DNA of 64,000 nt, taken from Haloferax sp. Q22 (GTDB taxonomy: Archaea > Halobacteriota > Halobacteria > Halobacteriales > Haloferacaceae). Position 1 is the stretch's first letter, and the number at the start of each line of letters is the position of its first letter. Where the stretch lies: the NCBI RefSeq assembly GCF_001482285.1, contig NZ_LOEP01000033.1, positions 124,001 through 188,000 of the forward strand, read 5' to 3'. Both the position numbers and the translations under genes were made by a program. The notes beneath the pieces are model-generated. The model did not search any database. It saw nothing but the letters and a program-made list of their open reading frames with translations, and was not told the DNA's origin. Of the stretch, positions 10,013 through 17,336 are shown in pieces.

Positions 10013-10028
10013 CGTCTCACGTGAGACG
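10013..10028. repeat. Perfect 16-bp palindrome upstream of lsm
   Basis: The sequence CGTCTCACGTGAGACG equals its own reverse complement. A further GTGAGA sits 10 bp upstream at 10004-10009. It is about 80 bp before the lsm TATA box and 260 bp before rnj. It could be an operator, a dimer-binding site or a hairpin in the rnj leader. Confidence 0.7.
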
Positions 10029-10104
10029 AAGATTCCCTCGCTCGACGACGATTTCGACCCGGACGATCGGATTCGACGGCCATCTCGCACTGTCGGTCCG
10101 GCAC

Positions 10105-10114
10105 ATTTAAGATA
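10105..10114 (+). promoter_or_regulatory. TATA box of the lsm-rpl37e operon
   Basis: ATTTAAGATA is centred 27 bp upstream of the lsm ATG, so the transcript is probably leaderless. Confidence 0.75.
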
Positions 10115-10135
10115 ACTACGAGACGGATTTGATGC

Positions 10136-10366
10136 ATGAGCGGCCGACCCCTCGATGTCCTCGAAGCGTCACTCGACGAGCCGGTGACGGTTCTCCTCAA
10201 GGACGGAAACGCGTACTTCGGCGTCCTCGCTGGTTACGACCAGCACATGAACGTCGTACTCGAAGAAGCGCTGGACGAAGACACTGTGCCCGGGGATATC
10301 GAACTCGAGCAAGTCCAAGACACAACCATTATACGCGGCGATAACGTCGTCACCATCAAAGCATGA
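10136..10366 (+). CDS. lsm: Archaeal Sm-like RNA-binding protein (LSm)
   Basis: This 76-residue protein forms a ring that binds U-rich RNA and takes part in RNA metabolism and sRNA action. The Sm1 motif is visible as [20 protein letters not shown], with G, D and N at the RNA-binding positions. The Sm2 motif is I-I-R-G-D-N-V-V. The gene overlaps rpl37e by 4 bp (ATGA), an arrangement shared by many archaea. The start gives a leaderless mRNA from a well-placed TATA box. Confidence 0.97.
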   Translation: MSGRPLDVLEASLDEPVTVLLKDGNAYFGVLAGYDQHMNVVLEEALDEDTVPGDIELEQVQDTTIIRGDNVVTIKA

Positions 10367-10539
10367 CGGGTGCAGGAACCCCCAGCCAAGGAAAGAAGAA
10401 CAAGACGACGCACGTCAAGTGCCGTCGCTGCGGCGAGAAGTCCTACCACGTGAAGAAGAAGGTCTGCTCGTCTTGCGGCTTCGGTAAGTCGAAGAAGCGT
10501 CGGAGCTACGCCTGGCAGTCGAAGTCCGGCGACAACTAA
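10363..10539 (+). CDS. rpl37e: Ribosomal protein L37e
   Basis: This 58-residue, lysine/arginine-rich protein of the large ribosomal subunit begins [14 protein letters not shown]. The zinc ribbon is C-R-R-C at residues 20-23 and C-S-S-C at residues 35-38. The tail [10 protein letters not shown] is the family signature. It is basic, unlike nearly all other proteins in the window, as expected for an rRNA-binding protein. Its ATG lies inside the lsm stop region (ATGA), so the two are translated together. Confidence 0.96.
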
Positions 10540-10547
10540 CGACTCTC

Positions 10548-10595
10548 GACGGTCTCAGACCGTCTCTGTCTTCTCTCTCGCCGTCTGCGGCGAGA
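10548..10595 (+). terminator. Two tandem hairpins after rpl37e
   Basis: The first hairpin is GACGGTC-TCA-GACCGTC (10548-10564). After a pyrimidine-rich spacer comes the second, TCTCGCCG-TCTG-CGGCGAGA (10576-10595). Both stems are perfect. They begin 8 bases after the rpl37e stop and probably end or protect the lsm-rpl37e transcript. Confidence 0.6.
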
Positions 10596-10841
10596 ACGAA
10601 TCCGCGTTCCTGACTCCCGGTTTGTTTTCCCGACAGTGACACTCGCTAGCACCGAGTACGGCATCTTCTCTGCACCTTCGACTCGCGTTCAGATTTTGTC
10701 ACCAGTTTCATCACTACTACCCGTTGAGCCGTCGCTGTCCTCGCGGGCGACGAGTCGCGGTCACGGGTGGGTCTATTCCCATGTCACGTCTCCCGTCTCG
10801 TGTGGGTCGCACGCCGCCTCGCAGTCGCCGACGCTCGCCGA

Positions 10842-10896
10842 CTTATGCACTAATGTGTATATTTCCCGGTTTCGGAACCCGCCGTTACTGCATAAG
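10842..10896 (+). promoter_or_regulatory. Inverted repeat in the purF upstream region
   Basis: CTTATGCA (10842-10849) and TGCATAAG (10889-10896) are perfect inverted copies 39 bp apart, just upstream of the TATA box. Within the left part, TATGCAC-TAAT-GTGTATA is itself a near palindrome with one mismatch. The arrangement suggests a dimeric regulator, possibly one sensing purines, but no regulator is identified. Confidence 0.5.
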
Positions 10897-10900
10897 GACG

Positions 10901-10910
10901 GGTTTTTTAC
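10901..10910 (+). promoter_or_regulatory. TATA-like element of purF
   Basis: GGTTTTTTAC is centred 28 bp before the purF ATG, consistent with a leaderless transcript. Confidence 0.55.
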
Positions 10911-10934
10911 CCCCTCGACTCTCTACCATCTTCC

Positions 10935-12416
10935 ATGGTAACTGGGCGGGACGACTCCCACCACCACATCAGCGGACCGACCGAGAAGTGCGGTGTCGTC
11001 GGCGTCGCACTCGGCGGTCGAGACGCCGCACGGCCCCTGTACTACTCGCTATACGCCCTCCAGCACCGGGGCCAAGAGTCCGCAGGCATCGTCACCCACG
11101 ACGGGTTCCAACAGCACAGTCACGTCCAGATGGGTCTCGTCGGCGACGCGTTCGGTGCCGACGACCTCGACGGCCTGAAGGGCGAGGCGGGCATCGGTCA
11201 CGTCCGCTACCCCACCGCCGGCGACGTGTCGAAGTCGTGCGCCCAGCCGTTCGCCGTCTCGTTCAAGTCGGGGTCGCTCGGCCTCGCGCACAACGGCAAC
11301 CTCGTCAACGCCGACGAACTCCGCGACGAACTGGAGAACTTCGGCCACGCGTTCACCTCCACGGGCGACACCGAGGTCATCGCCCACGACCTCGCGCGCA
11401 ATCTCCTCGAAGAGGACCTCGTCCGCGCCGTCAAGCGGACCATGGAGCGTATCCACGGCTCGTACGCGCTCACCATCATGCACGACGAGACGGTCCTCGG
11501 CGTGCGCGACCCCGAAGGAAATCGACCGCTCTGTATCGGGAAACTCGACGACGGCTACGTGCTCGCCTCCGAGTCGGCCGCCATCGACACGCTCGACGGC
11601 GAACTCGTCCGCGACGTGAAACCGGGCGAACTCGTCGTCCTCGACCCCGACGGAAGCGGCTTCGACTCGTATCAACTGGTCGAACGCGACAACACGGCCC
11701 ACTGCTTTTTCGAACACATCTACTTCGCCCGCCCGGACTCCGTGATGAACGACACGCTCGTCTACGAGGTCCGCCGCGGGCTCGGCCGGAAGCTCTGGGA
11801 CGAAAACGGCGTCGACACCGACGTGGTCATGCCCGTCCCCGACTCGGGCCGCGCGTTCGCCTCCGGCTACGCGGAGGCCGCCCAAGAGGACGACGCGACC
11901 GTCGAGTTCGCCGAGGGGCTGATGAAGAACCGCTACGTCGGCCGGACGTTCATCATGCCGACCCAAGACGAGCGCGAGCGCGCTGTCCGCCTGAAGCTCA
12001 ACCCCATCAAGAGCACCGTCGAGGGCAAGTCCGTGACGCTCATCGACGACAGCATCGTCCGCGGGACGACCTCGAATCAGCTCGTCCAACTGCTGTACGA
12101 CGCCGGCGCGACCGAGGTCCACATGCGCATCGGCGCGCCGCCCATCGTCGCGCCCTGCTACATGGGTATCAACATGGCCACCCGCGAGGAACTCATCGCC
12201 TCGGACAAGTCCGTCGAGGAGGTCCGCGACACCATCGACGCCGACAGCCTCGGTTACCTCTCTATCGACGCCGTCGCTGAGGTGCTCGAAAAGTCCCGCG
12301 CCGACCTCTGTCTCGGTTGTGTCACCGGCGAGTATCCCTACGATATCGACGGCGAGGCGACCGACCGCGACGTGAGTCGCCCCGTCGTCGGTGCCGAAGC
12401 GCCGCTGAGCGACTGA
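10935..12416 (+). CDS. purF: Amidophosphoribosyltransferase
   Basis: PurF makes phosphoribosylamine from PRPP and glutamine, the first step of purine synthesis. It has 493 residues. An 18-residue propeptide precedes C19-G-V-V-G-V-A, the N-terminal nucleophile of the class II glutaminase domain. The PRPP loop V-T-L-I-D-D-S-I-V-R-G-T-T lies near residues 367-379. C257 (H-C-F-F-E), C408 (A-P-C-Y) and C459/C462 (L-C-L-G-C) correspond to the four cysteines that bind the [4Fe-4S] cluster in Bacillus-type PurF. A cleaved, oxygen-sensitive Fe-S enzyme is therefore likely. The gene is single, with its own promoter. Confidence 0.97.
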   Translation: MVTGRDDSHHHISGPTEKCGVVGVALGGRDAARPLYYSLYALQHRGQESAGIVTHDGFQQHSHVQMGLVGDAFGADDLDGLKGEAGIGHVRYPTAGDVSKSCAQPFAVSFKSGSLGLAHNGNLVNADELRDELENFGHAFTSTGDTEVIAHDLARNLLEEDLVRAVKRTMERIHGSYALTIMHDETVLGVRDPEGNRPLCIGKLDDGYVLASESAAIDTLDGELVRDVKPGELVVLDPDGSGFDSYQLVERDNTAHCFFEHIYFARPDSVMNDTLVYEVRRGLGRKLWDENGVDTDVVMPVPDSGRAFASGYAEAAQEDDATVEFAEGLMKNRYVGRTFIMPTQDERERAVRLKLNPIKSTVEGKSVTLIDDSIVRGTTSNQLVQLLYDAGATEVHMRIGAPPIVAPCYMGINMATREELIASDKSVEEVRDTIDADSLGYLSIDAVAEVLEKSRADLCLGCVTGEYPYDIDGEATDRDVSRPVVGAEAPLSD

Positions 12417-12753
12417 GTCTCACCCGTCTCGTTCCCCCGACCTATCGCTCCGTCTGACAGTCACCGAGAGCCTCGATAGCATAGTCAACGCCGCCTTTCT
12501 TTTCTCTCGCGCCCGTGGTTCGAACCGTACTCCGACTCGCCGAGGACCGGGTTGCGAGCGGAGTACGGAGTGCGAATCGACGGGGCGGTGGAACGCCGCG
12601 GGAGGGCCCGCACGCCCCGTCTCTGTGACCTACCGGTCGCACCACGTACTACCACCCGTCCGAATCAGTGGCCCTCGGGCCGCGCGCCCCGCCGCGGGCG
12701 TCGGGCGGGTACTCCCTTTGAACGCCCGAGCGACGGCGCTCGCCACACTTGTC
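12417..12753. other. Convergent intergenic region purF/DUF420 with a strong stem-loop
   Basis: These 337 bp lie between two converging genes and encode no convincing protein. A pyrimidine-rich tract at 12491-12510 could end the purF transcript. The main structure is the stem-loop at 12525-12568. Confidence 0.55.
12525..12568. repeat. 15-bp stem-loop between purF and DUF420
   Basis: CCGTACTCCG (12525-12534), a bulged A, and CTCGC (12536-12540) pair with GCGAG (12554-12558) and CGGAGTACGG (12559-12568) around a 13-base loop. The left arm overlaps a second palindrome, GGTTCGAACC (12517-12526). It could be a bidirectional terminator or part of a small RNA. Confidence 0.65.
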
Positions 12754-13314
12754 TCAGTAGACGACGTAGAGGAGGACGTAGACGACGTTTCCGAGGACGA
12801 ACGAGACGAGCCACAGCGACGCGGCGACGCGGCCGAACCGGGCGTGTTCGGTGCCGAAGACCTCGGTTATCGGTCGCGTCAGCGCCAACAGCAACGCGTA
12901 GTAGACGACGGGGACACAGACGACTGCGAGGAGGATGTGAATCGCCAGCGTCGGGAGGTAGACGAACTGGTAGACTGCGTCGGGGCCGGGGAACTCGGCG
13001 GTCCCCTGGACGACGACCTTGTAGAGATAGAGGACGAGGAACGTCGCAAAGAGGAGGAACGACGTGAGCATCATGCGCCGGTGGCGCTCGATTTCGCCGC
13101 GGCGGACGAACCGGACGCCGGCGAGGATGGTGACGATGGCGACAGTGCTGATGACCGCGTTCACGTGCGGAATCGCGTTCAGCACGGCCTCGGGAACAGT
13201 CGGAATCGCGGCGCGGGGAATCGCGCCGAGCGCCGCGCCGAAGACGAGCGCGAGCGACAGCACCGAGAGAATCGCAGTCAGTCCGCGGACGTGGTCGCGT
13301 GCTCGGAACTCCAT
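12754..13314 (-). CDS. DUF420 family membrane protein
   Basis: This 186-residue protein has five to six membrane helices. Conserved features of DUF420 are seen: N-A-I-P-H-V-N-A near residue 50, E-R-H-R-R-M-M-L near 78 and A-I-H-I-L near 122. These place histidines in or near the membrane. The family often sits beside heme-copper oxidase genes, but none is adjacent here, so the function is open. I use the ATG at 13314 because the 33 residues upstream look non-coding. Confidence 0.82.
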   Translation of the reverse strand: MEFRARDHVRGLTAILSVLSLALVFGAALGAIPRAAIPTVPEAVLNAIPHVNAVISTVAIVTILAGVRFVRRGEIERHRRMMLTSFLLFATFLVLYLYKVVVQGTAEFPGPDAVYQFVYLPTLAIHILLAVVCVPVVYYALLLALTRPITEVFGTEHARFGRVAASLWLVSFVLGNVVYVLLYVVY

Positions 13315-13411
13315 AGGCGTATCCGGGTGCTGCGAGGCCAAAATCGTTCGGTCGCCCGCCCGCGGCACGGCGCCTGCAAACGCCCGACATTGCCGAGTCG
13401 AAAGGAAAGTC

Positions 13412-13420
13412 ATTTAAATT
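13412..13420 (+). promoter_or_regulatory. TATA box of tRNA-Leu
   Basis: ATTTAAATT with an upstream purine-rich BRE-like AAAGGAAAG is centred about 42 bp before the mature 5' end. This would give a short 5' leader of roughly 15 bases. Confidence 0.65.
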
Positions 13421-13457
13421 ACCGCGGGGTAAACGAGAGTGCAGCAAGACACAGCGA

Positions 13458-13542
13458 GCGTGGGTAGCCAAGCCAGGCCAACGGCGCAGCGTTGAGGGCG
13501 CTGTCCTGTAGAGGTCCGCCGGTTCAAATCCGGTCCCACGCA
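13458..13542 (+). tRNA. tRNA-Leu (anticodon GAG)
   Basis: The gene folds as a class II tRNA of 85 bases. The acceptor stem is GCGTGGG/CCCACGC with discriminator A. The D stem is GCC/GGC. The anticodon stem CAGCG/CGCTG encloses loop TTGAGGG with anticodon GAG, which reads CUC and CUU. A long variable arm, TCCTGTAGAGGTCC, can pair CCT with AGG. The T arm is GCCGG-TTCAAAT-CCGGT. No intron is present and the CCA is not encoded. Confidence 0.96.
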
Positions 13543-13549
13543 TCGCATG

Positions 13550-13623
13550 TGCGGACTCACAGTCCGCAATGAGGCGGCGTAGCCGCCGAATGATGCAGGT
13601 GACGTCCCTACACGGACATCACC
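13550..13623 (+). ncRNA. Three tandem hairpins directly after tRNA-Leu (possible structured RNA)
   Basis: Eight bases past the tRNA come three stem-loops in a row. They are TGCGGACT-CAC-AGTCCGCA (13550-13568), GGCGGC-GTA-GCCGCC (13573-13587) and GGTGA-C-GTCC-CTACAC-GGAC-A-TCACC (13598-13623). The last has one internal mismatch. No protein is encoded. They could be the tRNA 3' trailer and terminator, or a co-transcribed small RNA. I could not fit box C/D or H/ACA rules convincingly. Confidence 0.45.
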
Positions 13624-13664
13624 CACGCACAATCCTTCCACAAAACTACACCCCTGAGATATTT

Positions 13665-13719
13665 CTCTCTGGGTTTCTCTGACTCACTCTCCGGAGAGGG
13701 ACTCCTCTCTGGGTTTCTC
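13665..13719. repeat. 15-bp direct repeat flanking a 12-bp palindrome
   Basis: CTCTCTGGGTTTCTC occurs at 13665-13679 and again at 13705-13719. Between them lies the perfect palindrome CTCTCCGGAGAG (13687-13698). The T-rich copies could act as termination sites after the hairpin region. Confidence 0.6.
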
Positions 13720-13785
13720 GCTATTCACCGGACAGCGGCCGTGCCGCCCTCGACTTCCGACGCCGGCGGTCGCCACGTGCCGCGA

Positions 13786-13795
13786 GTTTAAAAGG
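13786..13795 (+). promoter_or_regulatory. TATA box of the MBF1-type gene
   Basis: GTTTAAAAGG is centred 27 bp before the ATG at 13817, so the mRNA is probably leaderless. Confidence 0.75.
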
Positions 13796-13816
13796 GTCGA
13801 ACGAGTAACACGCGGC

Positions 13817-14338
13817 ATGGCCAAGTACTCGACCAACCGGGGCGGTGGTGGCGGCGACGGCGACAGTTGCGAACTCTGCGGGCGCAGCACCGCGAAGCTC
13901 CGGCGCGCGAACGTGGCCGGCGCGGACCTGCTCGTCTGCCCGGACTGCGCGCCGCACGGCGAGAACCGCCACGCGGACCGAAAGAGCGAGTCGACCGACT
14001 CCTCGCGCGACGGCTCCGAGCGGAACCGCAAGAAACGCGCCGCCCAGCGCACCGCCAAGATGTACGATAGCGCGAAGGGCGACTCCAAGCACTGGGAGGA
14101 AAAGGGGACGAACTACGAGAAAGACCGGCTCCCCTACCTCGTCTCCGGCTACGGCGGTGTCGTCGAGTCCGCCCGGCAGGACGCCGGCCTCCAACTCGCC
14201 GACCTCGCCGACGAACTCGACCTCGACGAGAAGCAACTACTCGCTATCGAACAGGGCCGCGCCACCCGGGCGAACGTCGGCGGCTCGGCCATCCGCGCCC
14301 TCGAAGAGCGCCTCGACGTGACCCTCGTCGACGAGTAG
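13817..14338 (+). CDS. Archaeal MBF1-type HTH regulator with N-terminal zinc ribbon
   Basis: This 173-residue protein combines a zinc ribbon (C-E-L-C-G near residue 18 and C-P-D-C near residue 41), a charged linker, and a C-terminal Xre/Cro-type helix-turn-helix. The HTH runs A-R-Q-D-A-G-L-Q-L-A-D-L-A-D-E-L near 117-132, then L-A-I-E-Q-G. This is the layout of archaeal MBF1 homologues, which bridge regulators and TBP in eukaryotes and bind ribosomes in archaea. The target is unknown here. It has its own strong promoter and is followed 35 bp later by alaX. Confidence 0.88.
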   Translation: MAKYSTNRGGGGGDGDSCELCGRSTAKLRRANVAGADLLVCPDCAPHGENRHADRKSESTDSSRDGSERNRKKRAAQRTAKMYDSAKGDSKHWEEKGTNYEKDRLPYLVSGYGGVVESARQDAGLQLADLADELDLDEKQLLAIEQGRATRANVGGSAIRALEERLDVTLVDE

Positions 14339-14373
14339 CACGATTTTTCTCGGTCGGGCGTCTCGACGCGCAT

Positions 14374-15564
14374 ATGTCCGACTCACTCGCACCCGAGTCC
14401 CCGACAGTCCGGGCGTTCGACGCGACGGTGACGCGCGTCGACGGTCGGTCGGTCGTCCTCGACGAGACGTACTTCTACCCCGAAGGCGGCGGTCAGCCCG
14501 CGGACCGGGGCGTTCTCGGCGGCGTCGACGTCGAACACGTCCGCACGGACGCCGACGGCGCGGTCGTCCACGACCTCGCGGCCGACCCTGATTTCGGCGT
14601 CGGCGACGAGGTGACGGGCGTCGTCGACGACGACTTCCGGACGTACTGCATGCGGGCGCACACCGCCAGTCACGTTCTCTACGGCGCGGGTCGCCGCATC
14701 TTCGACGACCTCGGCTACGGCGGCTTCGACATCTCCGCGGAGAAGGTCCGCGTCGACTTCGAGACCTCGACCGAGGTCGACGACGACGCGCTCGTCGAAC
14801 TGGAGCGCCTCGTCAATCGAGCGGTGTGGGACAGCCGCGAGGTGTCGTGGGAGGAGATTCCCGTCTCGGAGGCCCGCGAGCGCGAGGAAATCGCGTTCAA
14901 CGTCAAGACCGAGGAGGGCGTCTTCGCCGACGCCGACGAGGTCCGAGTCGTCTCCATCGACGACTGGGACTGGGCGGCCTGCGGCGGGACGCACGTCTCG
15001 AACACCGTCGAAATCGGGCCGGTCGAGGTGCTCGGCCGGTCGAACCCCGGCGAGGGACTCACCCGCGTCGAGTTCGCGGTCGGCCCCTCGGCTATCGACC
15101 GCCGCGCCGCGGTTCGAACGTCCACCTACGAGGCCGCCCGAGCGCTCGGGACGAACCTCGACGGCCTCGGAGAGTCGGCCGCCACCGTCGCGGCCGCGCG
15201 CGAAGAACTGGAGTTCGAACTCGCCGACCTGAAGTCCGAGGTACTGCGCTCCCGACTCGCGGACTTCGAGACGGTCGAACGCGACGGGTTGACGTGGAAA
15301 GTCGGCGCAGTCTCCGGCTTCGATGCGAACGAGGTCGGCGATGCGGCCAAGGAGGCCCGCGACGGCGCGGACGTGCTCGTCGCCGTCGGCGAGTCCGATG
15401 CACCGTTCGTCGTCGTCGCCAGCGCCGGTGACGCGGCCGCCGGGGATGTCGTCGCCGAGGTGACAGACGAGTTCGGCGGCGGCGGTGGCGGCGGGCCGAC
15501 CTTCGCGCAGGGCGGCGGCCTCGGCGCGCCGGCGGACGAAGTGCTGGCGTACTTACGCGACTGA
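14374..15564 (+). CDS. alaX: AlaX-L type alanyl-tRNA editing hydrolase with DHHA1 domain
   Basis: This free-standing editing enzyme removes serine or glycine wrongly attached to tRNA-Ala. It has 396 residues. The N-terminal domain resembles the linker/barrel of AlaRS (Y-F-Y-P-E-G-G-G-Q-P-A-D). The zinc site is H-T-A-S-H at about 95-99 and C-G-G-T-H at about 203-207. The C-terminal 150 residues are a DHHA1 domain ending in a glycine-rich loop (F-G-G-G-G-G-G-G-P-T-F-A-Q-G-G-G), as in AlaRS. The aminoacylation domain is absent, so it edits but does not charge. Confidence 0.93.
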   Translation: MSDSLAPESPTVRAFDATVTRVDGRSVVLDETYFYPEGGGQPADRGVLGGVDVEHVRTDADGAVVHDLAADPDFGVGDEVTGVVDDDFRTYCMRAHTASHVLYGAGRRIFDDLGYGGFDISAEKVRVDFETSTEVDDDALVELERLVNRAVWDSREVSWEEIPVSEAREREEIAFNVKTEEGVFADADEVRVVSIDDWDWAACGGTHVSNTVEIGPVEVLGRSNPGEGLTRVEFAVGPSAIDRRAAVRTSTYEAARALGTNLDGLGESAATVAAAREELEFELADLKSEVLRSRLADFETVERDGLTWKVGAVSGFDANEVGDAAKEARDGADVLVAVGESDAPFVVVASAGDAAAGDVVAEVTDEFGGGGGGGPTFAQGGGLGAPADEVLAYLRD

Positions 15565-15663
15565 GCGAAGCCCCGCGGAGCGACCGAGACTGTGGCGTGC
15601 TGACGCCCGACGGACGACCGGCGGTTCAATCATCTTTTTCAATGATGGTCCGTACTCATCACC

Positions 15664-16809
15664 ATGGAAACCGTAGGGTCTGCCACGGGTCTGACCGACG
15701 AGCAACGGGCCATCCGCGACGTGGTCCACGAGTTCGCCGTCGAGGAGATTCGCCCGACCGCCCGCGAGGCCGACGAGACGGAGACGTTCCCCGAGGACGT
15801 GTGGGACGGTCTCGCCGAACTTGACCTGACCGGCCTGACCGTCCCCGAGGAGTACGGCGGGTTCGGTGCCGACCGCGCCACCTACGCCATCGTCAACGAG
15901 GAGGTCGCCTACGGCCAACTCGCCGTCGCCACCGCGCTCTCGGTGCACTGTCTCGCCACCGAGTGCATCGCCGAGTTCGCTACCGAGGAGCAGAAAGAGA
16001 CGTGGCTCCCCGAGATGGCCCGCGGCCGGCCGGTCGGCATGTTCGGCCTCTCCGAGCCGGACGCCGGGTCGAACCCCGCGGAGATGTCGACGGTCGCCCG
16101 ACGAGAGGGCGACGAGTACGTCATCAACGGGAAAAAGCAGTGGATAACGAACGGCCAGCGCGGCGGCGTCTGCATCCTCTTCGCAAAGACCGACCCCGAC
16201 GACCCCTCGTCGGTCACGCAGTTCCTCGTTCCGAAGGAGGCCGGCTACGAGGTCGGCAAGAAAGAGGAGAAACTCGGTCTCCGCGCGTCCGACACGACGG
16301 CCCTCCTCTTCGACGACGTTCGCATTCCTGCGGAAAACCGACTCACTGAGGAGGGGAAGGGCCTCTCCGCCGCCTTCCGCATCCTGACCGGCGGCCGAAT
16401 CGGCATCGCCTCGCAGGCCGTGGGACTCGCGCAGGCCGCGCTCGACGACGCTATCGACTACGCGAACGAGCGCGAGCAGTTCGACAAGCCCATCTCGAAG
16501 ATTCAGGCGGTTCGCCACAAAATCGCCGACATGGGCACGCAGGTCCACGCCTCACGGATGCTCGTGCGCGAGGCCGCCCGCGTCGCTGACGCCGGCGACG
16601 ACCCGCGGACCGCGGCGTCCATCGCGAAATACTTCGCCAGCGAGGCCGCGGTCGACGTGACGAACGAGGCCGTGCAGGTCCACGGCGGCTACGGCTACAC
16701 CACCGATTTCGACGTGGAACGCTACTACCGCGACTCGAAGATTACGACCATCTACGAGGGGACCAGCGAGATTCAAAAAGAGATTATCGCGCGGTCGCTC
16801 CTCGACTGA
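15664..16809 (+). CDS. Acyl-CoA dehydrogenase
   Basis: This FAD enzyme introduces the alpha-beta double bond in acyl-CoA and passes electrons to ETF. It has 381 residues, the normal length. It shows G-L-S-E-P-D-A-G-S-N-P near 130 and K-Q-W-I-T-N-G near 158. F-D-K-P-I-S-K-I-Q-A-V lies near 275, and the catalytic glutamate E365 sits in T-I-Y-E-G-T-S-E-I-Q. The substrate chain length cannot be told. An ETF (fixAB) is encoded about 12 kb away and could be its electron acceptor. It is single and not in an operon. Confidence 0.94.
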   Translation: METVGSATGLTDEQRAIRDVVHEFAVEEIRPTAREADETETFPEDVWDGLAELDLTGLTVPEEYGGFGADRATYAIVNEEVAYGQLAVATALSVHCLATECIAEFATEEQKETWLPEMARGRPVGMFGLSEPDAGSNPAEMSTVARREGDEYVINGKKQWITNGQRGGVCILFAKTDPDDPSSVTQFLVPKEAGYEVGKKEEKLGLRASDTTALLFDDVRIPAENRLTEEGKGLSAAFRILTGGRIGIASQAVGLAQAALDDAIDYANEREQFDKPISKIQAVRHKIADMGTQVHASRMLVREAARVADAGDDPRTAASIAKYFASEAAVDVTNEAVQVHGGYGYTTDFDVERYYRDSKITTIYEGTSEIQKEIIARSLLD

Positions 16810-16847
16810 ACGGGCGAGCAGGCCGCTTTTTCAGCCAGTCGAGTCGC

Positions 16848-17261
16848 TCACGGACTCCGGGCGAGCGTCGGGAGTCCTCGCTCGCGGACCACGTCGACGG
16901 CGGCGACACCCGCGAGAAGCAGACATCCGACGAGCGTTACCCACGCGCCGGCTGCCGAGACGAACGTCTCGTCCCACAACTGGATGAACCGCAGGACTGC
17001 GACAGTCCCGACGACGCCGACGACGAGTTCCGCGCGGCGGGAGCGCCGTCCGGCGAGCGCGGCCACGGAGAGCAGAACGACTGTCGGGAGGAGGACGATG
17101 CCGTGGACGAGTTCCAGCCCGCTTCCCATGCCGCCGTAGTAGATTGAGATAACCGGTCCCTCGTGGGCAGGGTCGACCTGTATCCACGGGAGGAAGACGC
17201 CGGCCGCGACGACGAGCGACGGGAGGACCGGGGCGAGGCGTTCGCGGAGCGGGAATGCCAT
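16848..17261 (-). CDS. Small four-helix membrane protein, unknown
   Basis: This 137-residue protein has four predicted membrane helices separated by short charged loops. A tryptophan/proline motif, L-P-W-I-Q-V-D, follows helix 1, and the arginine-rich loop A-G-R-R-S-R-R-A-E precedes helix 3. I do not recognise a family. It lies between the convergent acyl-CoA dehydrogenase gene and the divergent HAD gene. Confidence 0.7.
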   Translation of the reverse strand: MAFPLRERLAPVLPSLVVAAGVFLPWIQVDPAHEGPVISIYYGGMGSGLELVHGIVLLPTVVLLSVAALAGRRSRRAELVVGVVGTVAVLRFIQLWDETFVSAAGAWVTLVGCLLLAGVAAVDVVRERGLPTLARSP

Positions 17262-17336
17262 ACCGAAGGCGATGCCGGTGTTCCGTATAGGCCTTCTCCC
17301 GAAGCGTCTTTTCCCCAGGGTACCCTACTGCGGGCA

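Larger units (their letters stand above)
9754..10135. other. Intergenic region between rnj and lsm (382 bp)
   Basis: No convincing gene lies between the divergent rnj and lsm genes. The stretch holds the lsm TATA box at 10105-10114, a perfect 16-bp palindrome at 10013-10028, and an A/T block at 9961-9972. That block reads as a TATA box on the minus strand (GTAGTTTTTAGT) and could give rnj a leader of roughly 190 bases. Confidence 0.6.
10596..10934. other. Non-coding stretch upstream of purF
   Basis: About 340 bp between the rpl37e hairpins and purF carry no convincing gene. The part nearest purF holds an 8-bp inverted repeat, a smaller imperfect palindrome and the purF TATA box. The rest (10610-10800) shows nothing I can interpret. 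Confidence 0.5.

Noticed and set aside
12511-12540. GGTTCGAACC looks like the T-arm of a tRNA
   Set aside because: The flanking five bases do not pair as a T stem, and no acceptor, D or anticodon arm can be built upstream.
13590-13657. Box C/D sRNA after tRNA-Leu (TGATG at 13591 and CTGA at 13654)
   Set aside because: The third hairpin occupies the guide region and no convincing D'/C' pair is seen. An H/ACA fold also failed, since the ACA is not placed correctly after a pocketed stem.
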